64,000 nucleotides of DNA. Origin: UBA7455 sp026713185 (GTDB lineage: Bacteria > Pseudomonadota > Gammaproteobacteria > Pseudomonadales > Azotimanducaceae). The notes below the pieces were generated by a model, which was not told where the DNA came from, searched no databases, and worked only from the letters and a program-made list of their open reading frames with translations. The stretch spans positions 1,736,001 to 1,800,000 of the forward strand of contig OY762456.1 in NCBI GenBank assembly GCA_963665785.1, in the 5' to 3' direction. Both the position numbers and the translations under genes were made by a program. Below, one piece after another: positions 15,408 through 22,720 of the stretch (position 1 is its first letter; each line of letters opens with the position of its first letter).

Positions 15408-17052
15408 CCCCAATCCGTACATAGAAATCACTAAAACGCAGGAAGCCTTGGCTGTATAATGGTTTGCAACAAAACCCACCATCACCCAATGGGTGCAACA
15501 ACTCAAGGCTTACCATGATTCTACCGCATAAACTTGCCACGACTAAAGGCTTATTAACCTCACGCGCTGGATTATTACTCCCGGCCCAGCTCATGGAGTC
15601 AATCCAGTTTTCGGCCTGCGTCGACCAGCATTTTCCACAACCCAATAGCAATCGAGGGTTTGCCGCCTCAACTTATGTGCAAACACTTATGCTCATGCAA
15701 CACGACGCTGGTTTTCATTTAGACGATGTTCGTTTGCTCAATGACGATAAAGCCTTGTTGTCTGTGTTGTCACTGGAGAGTTTTCCTTGCGCTACAGCCT
15801 TGGGGAAATGGTTGCGCCGGCTCGGTAAGGCGCCGGCATCGATGCAGGCTATGCAGGCGGTCAATAAGCATTTGCTGAAAGCAGCACTGCACCGGTGCAA
15901 GGCCGTCACACTAGACATTGATGCCAGCGAGGTGGTGTCGAGTAAAGCAGAAGCGAAGTGGACGTATAACAAAAACCAGGGCTATATGCCGATGGTGGGT
16001 CACATTGCTGAAACGGATCAAATTGTCGCCTGCGATTTTCGTGTCGGCAACGCAGCGCCCGCGAGCCGGAATCTTGAGTTCATTCAGCAGTGTGAAACAG
16101 CACTGCCCACAGGCGTACGTGTGAAAGCACTGCGCATTGATTGTGCAGGGTATCAATCAAAAATCATTCAATATTGCGATGACAATAGCATTAGCTATGC
16201 GATTAGAGCCAGGATGAGTGCGCCCATCAAACAGTTCCTGGCGGAACTGAGTGCTGCACAGTGGTGTCCTGTATTGGATGCTGACGGGGAACCCACTGAG
16301 CAGGAAACATGCCGTACCACACACTGTATTGGCGATTATAAAGAACCTTTTACCCTAGTGCTGCAACGGCAAGTAAAGCGCGGCCAGGCCTGTTTGGATT
16401 TAGGGGATAACACATCAGATGAAATGGCCGTGGGGGGCTATATTTACCGTGCGATAGCCACCAATAAGGATCATTGTAGCGATAGTGAAATCGTCCACTG
16501 GTACAACCAACGCGGTGAAACCAGCGAAAACCGCATCAAGGAACTGAAGCTGGATTTTGGTGGGGACACATTACCGTGTAGCGATTTTAACGCTAACGCC
16601 CTGTACTTTGCGGTCACGGCACTGTCCTACAATCTGTTTGCTTTAATGCGACAGTTATTACCTGAAGAACTGGCCACCAAGCGTGTTATCACGCTGCGTT
16701 GGCGCGTCTATGCGCTCGCCGCCAAGGTGGTTAAGACAGGACGTCAGATCATCATTAAATTACGTGAAGACCACCAAAAATTATTAGCGAAGCTATTGGA
16801 TCTAATGAGGGAGATTGAACCGCCGCCGATCTAACGCGGTAAAAAGCCGCCGAATAACCCCTGGGCACAACCGTGCAAGGTTCCGCTTGCCTGAAAAATG
16901 GGCGATGCTGCCAAATGCGGTCATGCGATAAAAAACAGGCTGTCAAAAGCATATTTTTTATCCCCTTGACTCAAAGACAGTCACGGGTGCCTCTCAACAT
17001 GACTGAAATCAGTCATTTTGAGAGGTGACAAATGCCTATGTAAGGATTTGGG
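15408..17052 (+). mobile_element. IS1380-family insertion sequence with 5-bp target duplication
   Basis: The element is 1645 bp. Its ends are inverted repeats: CCCCAATCCGTACATAG on the left, and the complement of the right end reads CCCAAATCCTTACATAG (15 of 17 match). The target TACCT is present on both sides (15403-15407 and 17053-17057). Length, inverted repeats and duplication all fit the IS1380 family. Because it splits a repeat copy, it inserted after that repeat was in place. A hairpin-rich segment (TGACTGAAATCAGTCA) lies between the transposase and the right end. Confidence 0.92.
15515..16834 (+). CDS. IS1380-family DDE transposase
   Basis: The 439-aa enzyme starts best at ATG 15515 (MILPHKLATTKGLL). 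A TTG further upstream (15464) would add 17 atypical residues. The DDE catalytic residues appear as TLDIDAS (about 133), LRIDCAGYQ (about 213) and the glutamate in YNQRGETSENRIKEL (about 350). It catalyses cut-and-paste movement of the surrounding element. The reading frame is intact, so the element may still be active. Confidence 0.9.
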   Translation: MILPHKLATTKGLLTSRAGLLLPAQLMESIQFSACVDQHFPQPNSNRGFAASTYVQTLMLMQHDAGFHLDDVRLLNDDKALLSVLSLESFPCATALGKWLRRLGKAPASMQAMQAVNKHLLKAALHRCKAVTLDIDASEVVSSKAEAKWTYNKNQGYMPMVGHIAETDQIVACDFRVGNAAPASRNLEFIQQCETALPTGVRVKALRIDCAGYQSKIIQYCDDNSISYAIRARMSAPIKQFLAELSAAQWCPVLDADGEPTEQETCRTTHCIGDYKEPFTLVLQRQVKRGQACLDLGDNTSDEMAVGGYIYRAIATNKDHCSDSEIVHWYNQRGETSENRIKELKLDFGGDTLPCSDFNANALYFAVTALSYNLFALMRQLLPEELATKRVITLRWRVYALAAKVVKTGRQIIIKLREDHQKLLAKLLDLMREIEPPPI

Positions 17053-17194
17053 TACCTATCTACCGTCTGGTTGTTTCTGTATAGGTCTCCTATGTCGGTG
17101 GCAGATAAAAATCTACCAAGGCACTCTTCCAGGGAAGACATTGAAAGCTAGACCATCTATACTTGAGGTTCTAAGAGAACCTTGAAGAATCACT

Positions 17195-17443
17195 ATGTCC
17201 CTAAAAGCTACCTCAGTGAGATTAGATGACGAAACCTTAACTCGTGTAGGCCAGATGGCCGAAGCGATGGATAGACCCCGCGCATGGTTGATGGCAGAAG
17301 CTATCAAGCAATATGTAGCCCGCGAAGAGTGGTTTATCCGTGAAGTAGAAAAAGGTGTGAAAGCCGCTGATGAAGGGCGCTTGATCGACCATGCAGATGT
17401 TAAAGCTAAATGGGAGACAAAGCGTGCAGCTCAAATGGACTGA
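17195..17443 (+). CDS. CopG/ParD-like ribbon-helix-helix antitoxin
   Basis: The 82-aa protein begins with a ribbon-helix-helix fold (MSLKATSVRLDDETLTRVGQ) and has a charged C-terminal tail for toxin binding. It overlaps the following toxin gene by 20 bp, a standard antitoxin-toxin order with translational coupling. It probably represses its own promoter (family knowledge). Confidence 0.85.
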   Translation: MSLKATSVRLDDETLTRVGQMAEAMDRPRAWLMAEAIKQYVAREEWFIREVEKGVKAADEGRLIDHADVKAKWETKRAAQMD

Positions 17444-17720
17444 CCTTGCAGAAATCGATTTAGATAAAATCGAAGTCCATATTACCCAAGAAAACAGTCC
17501 CATCGTTGCTATCGATGTTGTGATGAACATCATCGATAGTGTGCATCTAATCCTACCTGATCACCCCAGAGCCGGTCGCCAAGGCAGATTGAAAAATACA
17601 CGAGAACTGGTGATTGATGGTGTACCGTTTATCGTGATCTATCGAGAGAATATCAGTACGAATTGCATTGAAATCTTGCGTGTTCTCCATGACGCCCAGC
17701 AGTGGCCGACAGCGAATTAA
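17424..17720 (+). CDS. ParE/RelE-type toxin
   Basis: The 98-aa protein starts at GTG 17424 (VQLKWTDLAEIDLDKIEVHI), with GGAG upstream, inside the end of the antitoxin gene. The pattern PRAGRQGRLKNTRELVIDGV, followed by FIVIYRENISTNCIEILRVLH, is characteristic of the ParE/RelE superfamily. Whether it targets gyrase or ribosome-bound mRNA cannot be told from sequence. Both members of the pair look intact. Confidence 0.88.
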   Translation: MQLKWTDLAEIDLDKIEVHITQENSPIVAIDVVMNIIDSVHLILPDHPRAGRQGRLKNTRELVIDGVPFIVIYRENISTNCIEILRVLHDAQQWPTAN

Positions 17721-17929
17721 AAGCGCTTGTTTATGGGAGTGTCCCGTCCACCGCTCCTCGCTGACATTATTGACCCAGACATAATCTAAAAGGTCCACGA
17801 TCACATCGAAGCAACCTCCACCACTTTACCCTGCGACTGCTGCGAATAGGAAAAACAAACCGAAGAATGCCATCAGGTGTCAAGTATTCCCAACGACGTG
17901 CTGAAAACGTTACCGACACCCACTGAATG

Positions 17930-18031
17930 CTGGCTGATGCCATATTAGATCGATTGATGCACAACGCGCATCGAATAGAACTCAAGGGTACGTCAATGCG
18001 TAAGATAATGAGCAGACTTGACTCAAAGTGA
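17930..18031 (+). pseudogene. IS21-type IstB ATPase, C-terminal remnant
   Basis: The frame reads LADAILDRLMHNAHRIELKG and ends at a TGA at 18029, matching the conserved C-terminus of IstB helper ATPases of IS21 elements. Upstream (17721-17929) the sequence is degenerate with stops in this frame. Nothing else is supportable in 17721-18124. Confidence 0.7.
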
Positions 18032-18124
18032 ACAAATGAGGTAGAAAAGACGACAACAAATGCATCAGAGAAACGAGCGTTCACTTATTACCAGAATGAA
18101 TGTTCATTTTGACCGGTATAACAA

Positions 18125-18203
18125 GACGCGAAGTTCTCTCAATACTACCCGCCGAGTATACTTCTACGTTATCGTGAAAATGTGGTTTAAATTACCTATC
18201 TAC
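18125..18203 (+). repeat. IS91-type 3'-end repeat, copy 5 (short form)
   Basis: Only the terminal 79 bp are present, from GACGCGAAGTTCTCTC to CCTATCTAC, with the CCGAGTATA variant shared with copy 4. The end abuts unrelated sequence 64 bp before the stop of the amidase gene, which runs toward it. Confidence 0.85.
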
Positions 18204-18267
18204 CATTAACTACAATTGGCGTCGTTGAAGTCTGATCCTATCGCATTCAGTCGAAGGCATCCGGATC

Positions 18268-19083
18268 TTATAAACTACTTTCAGGGTAACACTCTTCGAG
18301 AAATGCTTTGATAATCGCTGGATTTTTCGACGAATCCCATCCACGCCTCTCCTTGTCAGCTTCCGGTTCAATGTCAGCGATGAGCAAATCCTCAACAAAC
18401 GGTTTCGACGAAGCAATTACTGCTCCATTGGGGTCGATAATATTCGTTGATCCGTAGGAAACAAATCCATCTTGGTGCCCCGCGACGTCAGCCGCTATCA
18501 CAGTCAAGCCGTTCTCGACTGCTCGTGCGATCTGAGCGCTTCTAGCCCTGGCTACTACATCGGCCTTGCTAAGCGGCAAGCAGTTGTTCGTGGGAACGAA
18601 AAGAACAGTCGCCCCTTTGGCTGCCATGACTCGGGCTGGCTCGATATAATTGGTGTCATTGCAGATTATGATGCCAAATGTCAACGATCCTATAGTAAAC
18701 GTTGGCAGTTCGTCACCTGCATTGTAGATCGAGTTGCGAATCGCCGGATACGCCTTTCGATATTGACCGAATACCTTACCGCGGTGAAAAATAATAGCTG
18801 TATTGTATAGTCCTGTGTTTGCCGCCTCGGTAAAGCCAATAATCGCACTCACTGTTTCGCTGGTGAGAGGCGAAAGAAACTCTTCCAATTGACCATTTTC
18901 GATATTGAATGCGAGTTCGGCCGGCCTGTCGGAGTAATCTGCCAGGCCGCCAAGGACCGCCTCCGGACAGCACAGTATTTCGACGCCTTTGTCTTCACAT
19001 ACATCTATTTGTGTCCGTAAATGGCTCAATGCTTCCATTGAGCCATTCTCGAGCAATGGTGCCTGATAGGCAGCGATCTTCAT
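18268..19083 (-). CDS. Carbon-nitrogen hydrolase (nitrilase superfamily amidase)
   Basis: The 271-aa protein shows the full nitrilase-superfamily catalytic set: Glu41 in CCPEAVLGG, Lys110 in YRKAYP and Cys141 in IIICNDTNY. The fold is complete and the length is typical. Members hydrolyse nitriles, amides or N-carbamoyl compounds in the cytoplasm. The exact substrate is not evident, and the CNDTNY nucleophile context looks closer to amidases and carbamoylases than to true nitrilases (inference). It has no operon partner; repeat copy 5 ends just downstream. Confidence 0.88.
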   Translation of the reverse strand: MKIAAYQAPLLENGSMEALSHLRTQIDVCEDKGVEILCCPEAVLGGLADYSDRPAELAFNIENGQLEEFLSPLTSETVSAIIGFTEAANTGLYNTAIIFHRGKVFGQYRKAYPAIRNSIYNAGDELPTFTIGSLTFGIIICNDTNYIEPARVMAAKGATVLFVPTNNCLPLSKADVVARARSAQIARAVENGLTVIAADVAGHQDGFVSYGSTNIIDPNGAVIASSKPFVEDLLIADIEPEADKERRGWDSSKNPAIIKAFLEECYPESSL

Positions 19084-19404
19084 GCGATAAATCCGATCCC
19101 GGTATATTCTCCGACGGATACTTACTCTTGGTCGCGTCGGACCACGGAGGCGGTCCGCCTCCGTGGGGAAGTGTAAGGTGCATTCTCATTAACATACAGC
19201 CCTTTCACATCGTCAAGTTCTTCTTTTTACTCCTCACAATTGTCAGCTGTTTTTCATTTCGCAGGGATGGGGCGGCAAGGCACGCGAGCGTCTATGGCGC
19301 TGTATTTCATATTCATGGGGACCGCGCTGTTGGTAAGCTACGGGCTAAATGACCTGTACACGCCAGCGAGGTTGGTGGGTAGCGTTCGGCAGACCCCGCC
19401 CAGT
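19084..19404. other. Intergenic region with a 12-bp palindrome
   Basis: Bases 19142-19153 (CCACGGAGGCGG) and 19155-19166 are perfect inverted repeats separated by one base. No T-run follows, so it is not a typical terminator. A 58-codon plus-strand frame ending at 19441 has one hydrophobic helix but no recognisable relatives. I do not call a gene. Confidence 0.5.
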
Positions 19405-21168
19405 TCAATTGTGTTCGAGCAGCAAATGCTCCCCGATGCGTAGCCCCTTGTAGGGTCGGTCGGGAATCACGACCTGGAACTCCGCCGCGCCGAGAACCTC
19501 AAGAAGCTCCTTTTCGGAGAGGTCCGTCACGTCGGAGAGGTCCGTCAAGTTGGTGAATTCCTGACCGCAGTCCACCCAACCCCCGTCTCGCCAGGTCGCA
19601 CAGCGGCTTTGGACGTAGCCGGACGCAACAACCCACACGGCCACGACCTCGGTGGTCTCTCCGGCACCGAGATCAACGCGATACAGAACGTCCGGAGGCC
19701 GGCTTCTGTTTGGAGCGAGCACTTCTACGAGGCCCGCGGTGACCTCGAAGGGCTCCGGCCTCATCACGATCCGAGCCAACTGTCGCGGCGTCCATCCGCC
19801 GACCTCCTCGTCCTCGGCAAATCGGGCGCGCACGGCAAGGGCCGCCTGCGGGTCGCTTTCCTCCAGGCGCTCGAGGAGCGCGTCCAGCTTGATTCGGCCG
19901 GGGCGCCCCAATTCCCGCAAGTGATCTGGATCCAGATCCTCGACGGACAACTCTCCGGACTCAATGCGGGCGAAATAGCTCCAGGCGGAAATGGTCCGGA
20001 AGTCCAGAAGCGGCGAGGTCGTGAGCAGCAGGCTGGCCAAGACGGCCCAGGACATGAGGTGGTTGATCCGAGGTAGGACCGCGGGCCAATCGTCGCGGTG
20101 CCAAGCGATGGCCCTGGCGTAACTGAGCGAGAACAGCGCGAACAGCACGATGCTCAAGAGTGTCCAGCAGTGAGCCGGTGTCCAGCCGTCCTGCGCGATA
20201 CGCAACGCCAAGCCGTATGCGGTCAACCCAATCAGGACGGGAAACAGGAAGATCGCCACTGACAAGGCCCGATGGATGGTGCGCGGATACGGAAGACGCT
20301 CGCCCGTCTGGTAGACGGCGTTGAGGAAGAAGAGACCCCAAAAATTGGCTGTTATGAGGATGCCGGTACCGAGGTTCGAGTCCCACAGAAGCTGCAGCCC
20401 GGTGAACGGCAGCGCCAGCAGAAAGCACGTGGTCGCCAGCGCAAGGATCGGCAGCAGCAGCCAGAAAAACCTGGAAAGGAGCGTGGAGACCCTGGCGATC
20501 ATCGAGTTCGCCGTGCCGAAGCTGTTGAGTCCCAGCGCGAACGACATGCCGAGGGTCGGACACATGAACCAATCCTTCTCGAACAGGGTAACGAAGAACT
20601 TGATGCCGATCAGTTCGAACAGCTCCCCCCACAGCAACATGACCTGCCAAACGCCGAGCACCAGCAAACCGGACAGGAAAACCGTCAGGAAGTTTCGCCA
20701 CGACAACTCGAAGACCGTCGCGTAGTCCCGGTCGCTACCCCAGATCGCGGGCTGCAGGTGAATCAGGGCGACGAAGCAGGCGACCACCATGGACCAACCG
20801 AAGGTGTCGCTGCCGAGTACGATGGCCAGCCAAACCGGCAGAAATGAGTCGTCGTCGGGCGGAGGAGCCTGCCAGCCCGTGTAGAAAGCCAGAAGGACCA
20901 ACAGCGCACAGAATCCGCTAACCCATCCCAGCCCGCGCAGGCGATGCCCATGCCGGTAACCGAGCAGCAAGAGCGTAGGCCAGGAGAGCGCGAGCACCCA
21001 TCCGGGATACGCGACATGGGCGTTTTCCCTCAGCCATTCGGCGTTCTCCATGAGGCCATAGACCGCGAGGCCCATGAGAAGCCCTACGAAGAGGTGGATT
21101 GCCATGTCGGAGTCCAGAACCTGCAAGCGTCCGTGTTGTTTCTGATTTGCATCGGTTACGTACGGCAT
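19405..21168 (-). CDS. DUF4153-type polytopic membrane protein
   Basis: The 587-aa protein has about 11 hydrophobic helices up to residue 400, then a soluble C-terminal domain (SVEDLDPDHLRELGRPGRIK onward). The helix pattern, and motifs such as GYRHGHRLRGL and ISAWSYFARIESGEL, fit the DUF4153 family, whose function is unknown. The start at 21168 lies 27 bases from the sharp end of repeat copy 6 on the upstream side, so native upstream DNA is missing and expression may depend on the repeat. It is more G+C-rich than the FtsX gene. Confidence 0.75.
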   Translation of the reverse strand: MPYVTDANQKQHGRLQVLDSDMAIHLFVGLLMGLAVYGLMENAEWLRENAHVAYPGWVLALSWPTLLLLGYRHGHRLRGLGWVSGFCALLVLLAFYTGWQAPPPDDDSFLPVWLAIVLGSDTFGWSMVVACFVALIHLQPAIWGSDRDYATVFELSWRNFLTVFLSGLLVLGVWQVMLLWGELFELIGIKFFVTLFEKDWFMCPTLGMSFALGLNSFGTANSMIARVSTLLSRFFWLLLPILALATTCFLLALPFTGLQLLWDSNLGTGILITANFWGLFFLNAVYQTGERLPYPRTIHRALSVAIFLFPVLIGLTAYGLALRIAQDGWTPAHCWTLLSIVLFALFSLSYARAIAWHRDDWPAVLPRINHLMSWAVLASLLLTTSPLLDFRTISAWSYFARIESGELSVEDLDPDHLRELGRPGRIKLDALLERLEESDPQAALAVRARFAEDEEVGGWTPRQLARIVMRPEPFEVTAGLVEVLAPNRSRPPDVLYRVDLGAGETTEVVAVWVVASGYVQSRCATWRDGGWVDCGQEFTNLTDLSDVTDLSEKELLEVLGAAEFQVVIPDRPYKGLRIGEHLLLEHN

Positions 21169-21194
21169 CGCCGAGCCTCCCTGCGAAACTTTGA

Positions 21195-21273
21195 GTAGAT
21201 AGGTAATTTAAACCACATTTTCACGATAACTTAGAAGTATACACGGCGGGTAGTATTGAGATAACTTCGTGTC
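21195..21273 (-). repeat. IS91-type 3'-end repeat, copy 6 (inverted)
   Basis: This 79-bp copy is in minus orientation, ending CCTATCTAC at 21195 next to the DUF4153 gene. It carries several substitutions compared with copies 1-5. Between it and the next gene upstream lie about 60 bases without a feature. Confidence 0.8.
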
Positions 21274-21332
21274 GAGGGTTTCCTCCGGCACCTTGAAGTA
21301 CGCGCCGTGGGATTGAAGCGCCATCGAAATCC

Positions 21333-22436
21333 TCAATAAATGTAAGGCACCATCACGAAACGCGCTCGCCGCGTGTAACGGTCCCAAAGCTCGCCGTATT
21401 TGGCGCGGCAGCGGCGTTCGTCGCGGCGCGATCTTTGCGCCAGTAATCCAACCAGCCAGGCAGTCACAAGGAACGGCGCCCAGGAAACAAAGCCGGTGGT
21501 CAGCGCGAAGGAAAGGTAAATGCAGATTTCGCCGGTGTAGTTGAGATGCCGTCCGATGCCCCAGAATCCCGAGACGAGCAGTCGGCCGTCGAGCGACTCG
21601 GCGGGTTTGCCCCAGATTTTAATGTTCGGGTCCTGTTTGAAGCGGTGTTTCTGCTCGTTGGCGCCGCGGAACATCCAGAAACCGAAAACAAACAGCGCCA
21701 CGATGCCGACGGCGGCCGGCAGCGGCAATTCCGGCCCGGATGCATCCACCAGCCACCACCCTGCCAGGCAATAAAAGAACGGCAGCAGCGCGTAGTCGCC
21801 CCAGACGAGCATCCAGCCGAAGCGCTCGCTGATGATGTCCCAAGTGTGGATCATGCCTTGCTCGAACTGGAAATAGTTGAACACATAGGCGAAGGTGAAA
21901 ATCTGGTAAAGCGTCATCCCCAGCGTCAAGCGCCCGTAGGTTTCGTATTGCACGACGGCGAAGGAGATATTGAGCAGCGCCAGGCCGATCAGGGAAGGGC
22001 GATAGCTGAACATTTTCAGATCGACGCCCAGCAGGGTGGGGTTGAGTTCCCGGCCCATGAAATAGCCGCGCCAAAATCCCCGCGGCGCGTTTGGCGCCCC
22101 TTCGCCGCGCCGGTACAGCCAGCCGGAAAACGCGAAGGAAAAGACGTTCGCCATCACGAACAACGCGGCGAAATGGGTTTGCAGCGCCGCAAGCGAGAAC
22201 CAGCCGGAAAACTGCAAAAGAGCGGCCACCGCAAACACCAGCAAGAACAGGGAAAAGCCGTTGAGCTTGAACTCCCGGTTGCCGCTTTCGGCGTCGGTGA
22301 GAACGAGCACGCGGCCCGGCATGAATATCGAACCAACAAACAGCACAACGAGAAAAACCAGCAGCATTACCGTCGCCGCAAGCAGGGAGCCGCCCGAGAG
22401 CATCAGGGACGCCAGCCCGATTTCAGGCGGCGGCAT
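21333..22436 (-). CDS. Sterol reductase of the ERG4/ERG24 family
   Basis: The 367-aa membrane protein shows the family landmarks: a GRELNP...DLKMFSYRPSLIGL block, LLPFFYCLAGWWLVD, the NADPH-site-like GFWGIGRHLNYTGEI, and the C-terminal RRCRAKYGELWDRYTRRARF ending in VPYIY. Members are integral-membrane NADPH-dependent sterol C14 or C7 reductases. In bacteria they are found in the few lineages that make sterols. The gene overlaps an upstream Rieske-oxygenase fragment by 14 bp, a translationally coupled arrangement. No squalene epoxidase or oxidosqualene cyclase is in the window. Which double bond is reduced is undetermined. Confidence 0.85.
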   Translation of the reverse strand: MPPPEIGLASLMLSGGSLLAATVMLLVFLVVLFVGSIFMPGRVLVLTDAESGNREFKLNGFSLFLLVFAVAALLQFSGWFSLAALQTHFAALFVMANVFSFAFSGWLYRRGEGAPNAPRGFWRGYFMGRELNPTLLGVDLKMFSYRPSLIGLALLNISFAVVQYETYGRLTLGMTLYQIFTFAYVFNYFQFEQGMIHTWDIISERFGWMLVWGDYALLPFFYCLAGWWLVDASGPELPLPAAVGIVALFVFGFWMFRGANEQKHRFKQDPNIKIWGKPAESLDGRLLVSGFWGIGRHLNYTGEICIYLSFALTTGFVSWAPFLVTAWLVGLLAQRSRRDERRCRAKYGELWDRYTRRARFVMVPYIY

Positions 22437-22619
22437 TGCCGGACTCCGCTTCCCGCACCAGGTGCTCCTGCCACTTGCGAAAGGTCACTCGCTGGAAAGC
22501 GCTCACCACCGGATTCACCTCGATGGATTGCGCATCCCAATGCCGCTCGTAGCCGAGTTGCTCCGCTTCCACGGCGACCCGGTCTTCATCGAGCAGCGGG
22601 CCGATCAGCAGACGGTTGA
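22423..22619 (-). pseudogene. Rieske-type oxygenase, C-terminal fragment
   Basis: The fragment reads LLDEDRVAVEAEQLGYERHW and REWQ-like FRKWQEHLV, resembling the last 60 residues of Rieske non-haem iron oxygenases (PLL.ED...VE.EQ.....EVNPV..A.QR.T...W...L). The Rieske [2Fe-2S] domain and iron-binding core are lost at the repeat end at 22620. A start codon supplied by the repeat (ATGAAAATGTGG) keeps the frame open into the fragment. Overlap with the sterol reductase suggests an original sterol-oxidising partner, as in bacterial sterol C4-demethylation (inference). Confidence 0.55.
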
Positions 22620-22720
22620 AGATAGGTAATTTAAACCACATTTTCACGATAACGTAGAAGTATACACTGCGGGTAGTATTGAGAGAACTTCGCGTCGAAT
22701 TGAGCGCACCAATGAAAGAT
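22620..22720 (-). repeat. IS91-type 3'-end repeat, copy 7 (inverted, cut by an IS)
   Basis: This minus-orientation copy ends at CCTATCTTC (a variant of CCTATCTAC) at 22620. Upstream it retains part of the extra segment of copy 1 (CACCAATGAAAGAT at about 22707-22720). There it is interrupted by the insertion sequence starting at 22721. Confidence 0.82.

Noticed and set aside
19142..19166. Rho-independent terminator at the perfect palindrome
   Set aside because: No T-run on either side and only one base of loop; more likely a cruciform-type repeat.
21546..22619. 357-codon plus-strand frame opposite the sterol reductase
   Set aside because: Low-complexity Arg/Gln-rich translation, antisense to a well-supported membrane protein.
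6300..22720. Integron cassette array with attC sites
   Set aside because: The repeats share one fixed terminus over 80-200 bp, lack the paired GTTRRRY/RYYYAAC attC core architecture, and no IntI-type integrase is present. A transposase fragment is fused to the repeat instead.
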